This document shows, one piece after another, positions 60,119 through 64,000 of a stretch of DNA of 64,000 bases. The stretch is from the NCBI GenBank assembly GCA_014607495.2, contig CP053155.1, positions 5,146,001 through 5,210,000 of the forward strand. Reading direction: 5' to 3'. The DNA is from Carposina sasakii. Its lineage: Eukaryota > Arthropoda > Insecta > Lepidoptera > Carposinidae. The translations under genes were made by a program, and so were the position numbers. The notes beneath the pieces are model-generated. The model did not search any database and was not told where the DNA came from. It saw only the letters and a program-made list of their open reading frames with translations. Positions within the stretch are counted from its first letter, which is position 1, and each line of letters opens with the position of its first letter.

Positions 60119-63100
60119 TTTAACAATAAACCCTCTTCTATTCACTTTACACTGAGCTTCAAGATCAAAGCTTCACTCTGTATTCGACGTACGAATCATC
60201 TCTTAATTTTATCGAAGTAAACGACCTATAGCACGACAATAGCACGACCAAACAAAACAAAAGCGGTCAGTCGGCGTTCAGTGCCTAGGTACCACAGATA
60301 AAAGACGTTGACCACTCAGCCCTATTCTGGAAGTGCGATCGTAGTTGAGTTTATATTGAGTTCGTATTAAATTTTTTCTGTTAGTGCACAAAAATTTTGT
60401 CAATGCTAATTTTATTGAAAATATGCCATATCTATTATGTGGTATGTACCTACGGGTACAGTTCTATGACCTACCTAAAAATATCTTTTGTTCTAGCACG
60501 GATTTAAAAATATATATAATAAATAATAAATAGACGATTGATTATTGTACTATAAAGGAAACATATCATTCTCCATCAGTAAACTATATTGATGATGATG
60601 AAAGCTACAGATAGCACAATAAAGTTACAAAAGGTACCTACATACAAATTAAAACATAGAACACACAGTTAAAATACTAAATACGTACATACAGTACTAA
60701 TATTTGTGATATTAGATAACTATTAAAGTACCTACATGATGTAAATAATGCTAAATAATTACCAAAATGGGAAAACTACATAAAATATATATTAATTTTG
60801 TCGTTTGTAATGTGTTTATTTTACAGAATATGGTCGCTGCCAATAAAATTATGGCTTAAATATGAGTAGCGTTATCTATACGATTTACTACGAATCTGCT
60901 ACGAAGCTCTACTTACTGCTACGAATGTGCCGTAGAAAGTAGAGTAAACTTCCACGTTTATGGTGCAAAGTATAGATGGCGCTAGATGGTCGACAGTAGT
61001 AAAAATTTGTAATGCAGCCCTCCTAGCATGACCACGCATCGTGGATATCGTATCGTACGATATCGTATCTATACAAAACTCAACAAGGCAGCTATATTTA
61101 TCGTATTTTGACAGGCTAAATGTCGATAAATCGGTTTATCATATCGTGTTTCGTAGGTCATGCTACTAGAGCTGGTCTACATAGTAGGTAACCTATGGTG
61201 CAGGTCAAAACCATGACCAGTATATGGACCCATTAGGTACAATCGGAACTGTATTTAATTATTCCCAACAAATTCAAATCGTATTTTTTACTGTCCTAAC
61301 CCCAACCCAACTAATATTATAAATAGGAAATAAACTTTGTTTATTATTTTTCCTTACGGCTTCAGGCTTATTTTCTCAACCATTTATTATACATTATCAT
61401 AGTTGGTAGCACGGAGAATGATATAGGCTACATTCTGCCGTCCACGCGGACGAAGTCAACGGCAACTGCTGTAAGGTTTAAAGGATTAAAAAAATATATT
61501 TAAATCTTTATGTTTTATTTAATCTTTGTGTAATCAAATCAAATATCACATAGTACCTTAATTAGAATGCCTTAATAATGCAGACTCTATTCCATAAATA
61601 GTTATACAAAAATCTCAAGCAAGACTCTTTGCAAGATCATCTTTTTATAGTTATATTTCCAACTGGTGTTTGTCACTCTTGACCCTGTTATAAGATGGTC
61701 ATTTTTCTGACTGTACGCCCTCCACTGTCCCTCAAGTCAGACAACTCATGATCGCGAACACGGGCTACTGAACAACAGTCGGAAAACTTCGGGGTTAATA
61801 GGCCTGATACAATTAAGCATAGTTCATGTTAAATACGATATGATGTATGGCGTTATGTTACAATTAAGGCACATTTTGGTATTCTATAGAAAACATAGTG
61901 TATTTAGTGGTTAGCTCCCACATAGACACACCTGCCCCCTTATTACCTAACAAGCAAAAGCAAATCGATAGCGAAAGTTGTACAAAAATCGCTGATTGCT
62001 TGTCAAATTCGTATTACGTAAAATGAATTTCAAAGGAACTTTGACATTTCAAGGCGAATATTGTACAATTTTCGCTATCGCTTTGCTTCGGCTTTGTTAT
62101 TGCAAGTTAGGTAATCAGAGGCTGTCCCACTCGCTCCCAAGCTTATTTTTATTTATTTTTTATTTTATGTACATACCTATTTAGGTATTGACAAATTATG
62201 ACTATGATTTTTTCGATCAAATATTTTACTAACAATTTAATGTGTACAATAAAGAATAGGAAATCTTCCCCATGTCTATAATCATCTATAATAGATCATC
62301 GAACATAATCTTGTCAAATTAAAGTAATTTTTTTTTAATACAAAACCAAAAAATATTACGTCAATCAGTGACGGGTGATAAATCCTCTATGTGGAAAACA
62401 CTTAAAGTATTTGATTTAACAGGGGGGTAAGCATGAATTTTTACTCTCTACACCATTATCGATTCACAAGCGAAATCTATGAGATATAACGTCATATTGT
62501 CAAATAGCGTTACAAACTTTCGAGAAGTTTGTGCTTGCCCCACTGCTCATTGTTTCTATGTTTTGTATTATTTTCTCGATGTATACGAGTAGTAAGTAGA
62601 TAGTTAAACTACAGCCTGATACAATAAACTCATTATACTAGTACAGTTATGTTATTAACACATGTCAATATAGGCCCTGATGGTATTACATCTAGATAAC
62701 CATTGTTCTTGGAAATTTGACAGAGCACAGTGGTTTGATTTAGACTTTATCTGACATAATGCAAAGAAATACAATTTATTTGATAACATTTCCCTTAGCA
62801 TACCTATGCATCGTCAGAGTAGTTCAATGTACCTCTCAAATACATTTGAGAGGTAGGTACATTGAATTTCTATAGGAAAGGTAAATTAATTTCAATGCCC
62901 ATTTTGCATGTATTAAATTCAGTCAAGTCCTAGTAGTAATTATGTATACAGCTCTGTAAATAATTATATGTAAGCAAAATCACAAAATATCCATGCAAGT
63001 GATATCATTTCATGATTAACTTCACATCTAATTTACTACTTAATTAAACAATGACAATTATTAACTTTATGGCATTTCGTTCTGGTTTCTCGGTATCGCT

Positions 63101-63274
63101 AAGAAATCCACTTTAACCTAAGTATTATTATATTATTATTAGTATTATTATTATTATTCACTAGAAATTGACGCTGATGATTAGTCATTAAAGTTCTAGT
63201 TGTAATCACAGTCTTTAAAAGGGAAAACGCAAATAAAAATTAAACATTCTTTGAAGATCATTTTTACACTTGAG
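60119..63274. other. Intergenic region upstream of Ppt1
   Basis: AT-rich with an inverted MITE copy at 61934-62121, a dispersed repeat at 61700-61760 and a small imperfect hairpin at 62823-62866. The Ppt1 promoter should lie just above 60118; I cannot point to a clear core element. Confidence 0.5.
61934..62121. mobile_element. Palindromic MITE (CGATAGCGAAAATTGTACAA family), inverted copy
   Basis: Reverse complement of 7754-7949 over nearly its whole length, with CCCCCTTATTACCTAAC and GTTAGGTAATCAG at its ends. Confidence 0.65.
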
Positions 63275-63730
63275 TTAAGAAGCACTTGGATACAGAATTT
63301 CTACGAAACTCTGCTCAAGACTTCTAACCAAGGCCTGATCCAAAGATATGTCCACAGTAGTGTAATCACAGCACGTTTGGTCACCTACAGCATTGCAACT
63401 GTCTCGGTCAGATCTTATAGCACCCTCATTGAGTCTGTGTGTTTGAGGATGTTCTGTTCTAAACTCAAAATCTTTCGCGGCATTTCCAGGTCGCTGGAAT
63501 CCGTAGATTCCAATTGGCGGCTGAGGTTGTAACATCTTATCCTTTTCGCTCTTGTGTCGGAGTCGTAGGTGAGTGTAGCGTGGCTGCCCTGGCGTGACCT
63601 GAAGGGTAGCTTGTAAGGGGTGCTGCTCTGCACGTCGGACATGGATCGGATGTGTCTTCTCAGTTTGGATTCCTTTGTCAGTGGTGGGAAAGACATCGTC
63701 AGCTTTGATACTTGGTCTTGGTCTACAGGT
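63275..63730 (-). CDS. Last exon of an unrecognised gene, partial at the window edge
   Basis: A good acceptor (TTTGTTTCAG) precedes 63730. Two reading frames are open. The longest runs to TAA at 63275 (152 codons, ending in VDISLDQALVRSLEQSFVEI then LYPSAS). The other is open for about 104 codons to a stop at 63415, with more G/C third positions and a Ser/Arg-rich sequence (KESKLRRHIRSMSDVQSST). Without the upstream exon I cannot tell which is translated. Neither matches a family I know. No further exon is seen between 63731 and 64000. Confidence 0.5.
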   Translation of the reverse strand, partial: TCRPRPSIKADDVFPTTDKGIQTEKTHPIHVRRAEQHPLQATLQVTPGQPRYTHLRLRHKSEKDKMLQPQPPIGIYGFQRPGNAAKDFEFRTEHPQTHRLNEGAIRSDRDSCNAVGDQTCCDYTTVDISLDQALVRSLEQSFVEILYPSAS

Positions 63731-64000
63731 CTGAAACAAAGAGATAGCATTTATTAGAACAGTTTTTGATATGTAGAATATTTAGGTCTAAAGTAGGTAT
63801 GTAAAGTGGGTATACTGTATCTATGATAGGCTAGCAGTAGCATTAATGTGTTTGCTACTATATTATGCTTGGTCATGAAAATGCGTACTTTGTATGTTTA
63901 TGTTTCATACAGGTTGTTTTGCTTTTGAAAATTAATGATATACAAAATAACATGTCACATAAAAAAAGGAAAGAATAGGTACATGAAAAAACTGCGTACG

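Noticed and set aside
62823..62866. Hairpin near 62840
   Set aside because: The 19-bp arms are broken by a 4-base bulge (TACC) and the loop is only 2 bases; weaker than the three perfect hairpins listed.

Overview
The window is nuclear DNA from an insect, almost certainly a moth or butterfly. The evidence is AT-rich sequence, small GT-AG exons spread over long introns, an insect-type chitin-degrading hexosaminidase, and dense decayed mobile elements (RTE-type LINEs, tRNA-derived SINEs, TA-flanked MITEs). The recurring ACTAGTGGACGCCCGCG and CGGGGTAGCC repeats also look lepidopteran. There are no prokaryotic features and no sign of an intact virus.

Layout. (1) 433-15857, + strand: a complete nine-exon glycoside hydrolase family 20 beta-N-acetylglucosaminidase (615 aa); intron 2 alone is 8.9 kb and is full of repeats. 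(2) 21127-25512, - strand: a complete three-exon paired-class homeobox gene (304 aa) with a decayed RTE LINE in intron 1. (3) 25513-38245: a 12.7 kb stretch without recognisable genes upstream of the homeobox gene, holding repeats, hairpins and GC-rich islands that could be regulatory. (4) 38246-40757, - strand: a complete six-exon GNAT acetyltransferase (274 aa). (5) 41055-51783, - strand: an unrecognised family. One complete secreted-protein gene (305 aa), a second paralog about 8 kb away and a leftover third first-domain exon share a conserved helical C-terminal domain and/or an N-terminal motif. (6) 53062-60118, - strand: a complete five-exon palmitoyl-protein thioesterase 1 (295 aa) with its full catalytic triad. 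(7) 63275-63730, - strand: the last exon of a gene that runs off the right edge.

These genes do not form a functional cluster. The hexosaminidase acts in chitin turnover or glycan trimming, PPT1 in lysosomal depalmitoylation, and the homeodomain protein in transcription. The tandem family in (5) is the best candidate for something undescribed. Exon joins were made by hand from GT-AG sites, reading phase and family alignment from memory; all coding sums are multiples of three. Repeat boundaries are approximate unless terminal inverted repeats and target duplications are stated.
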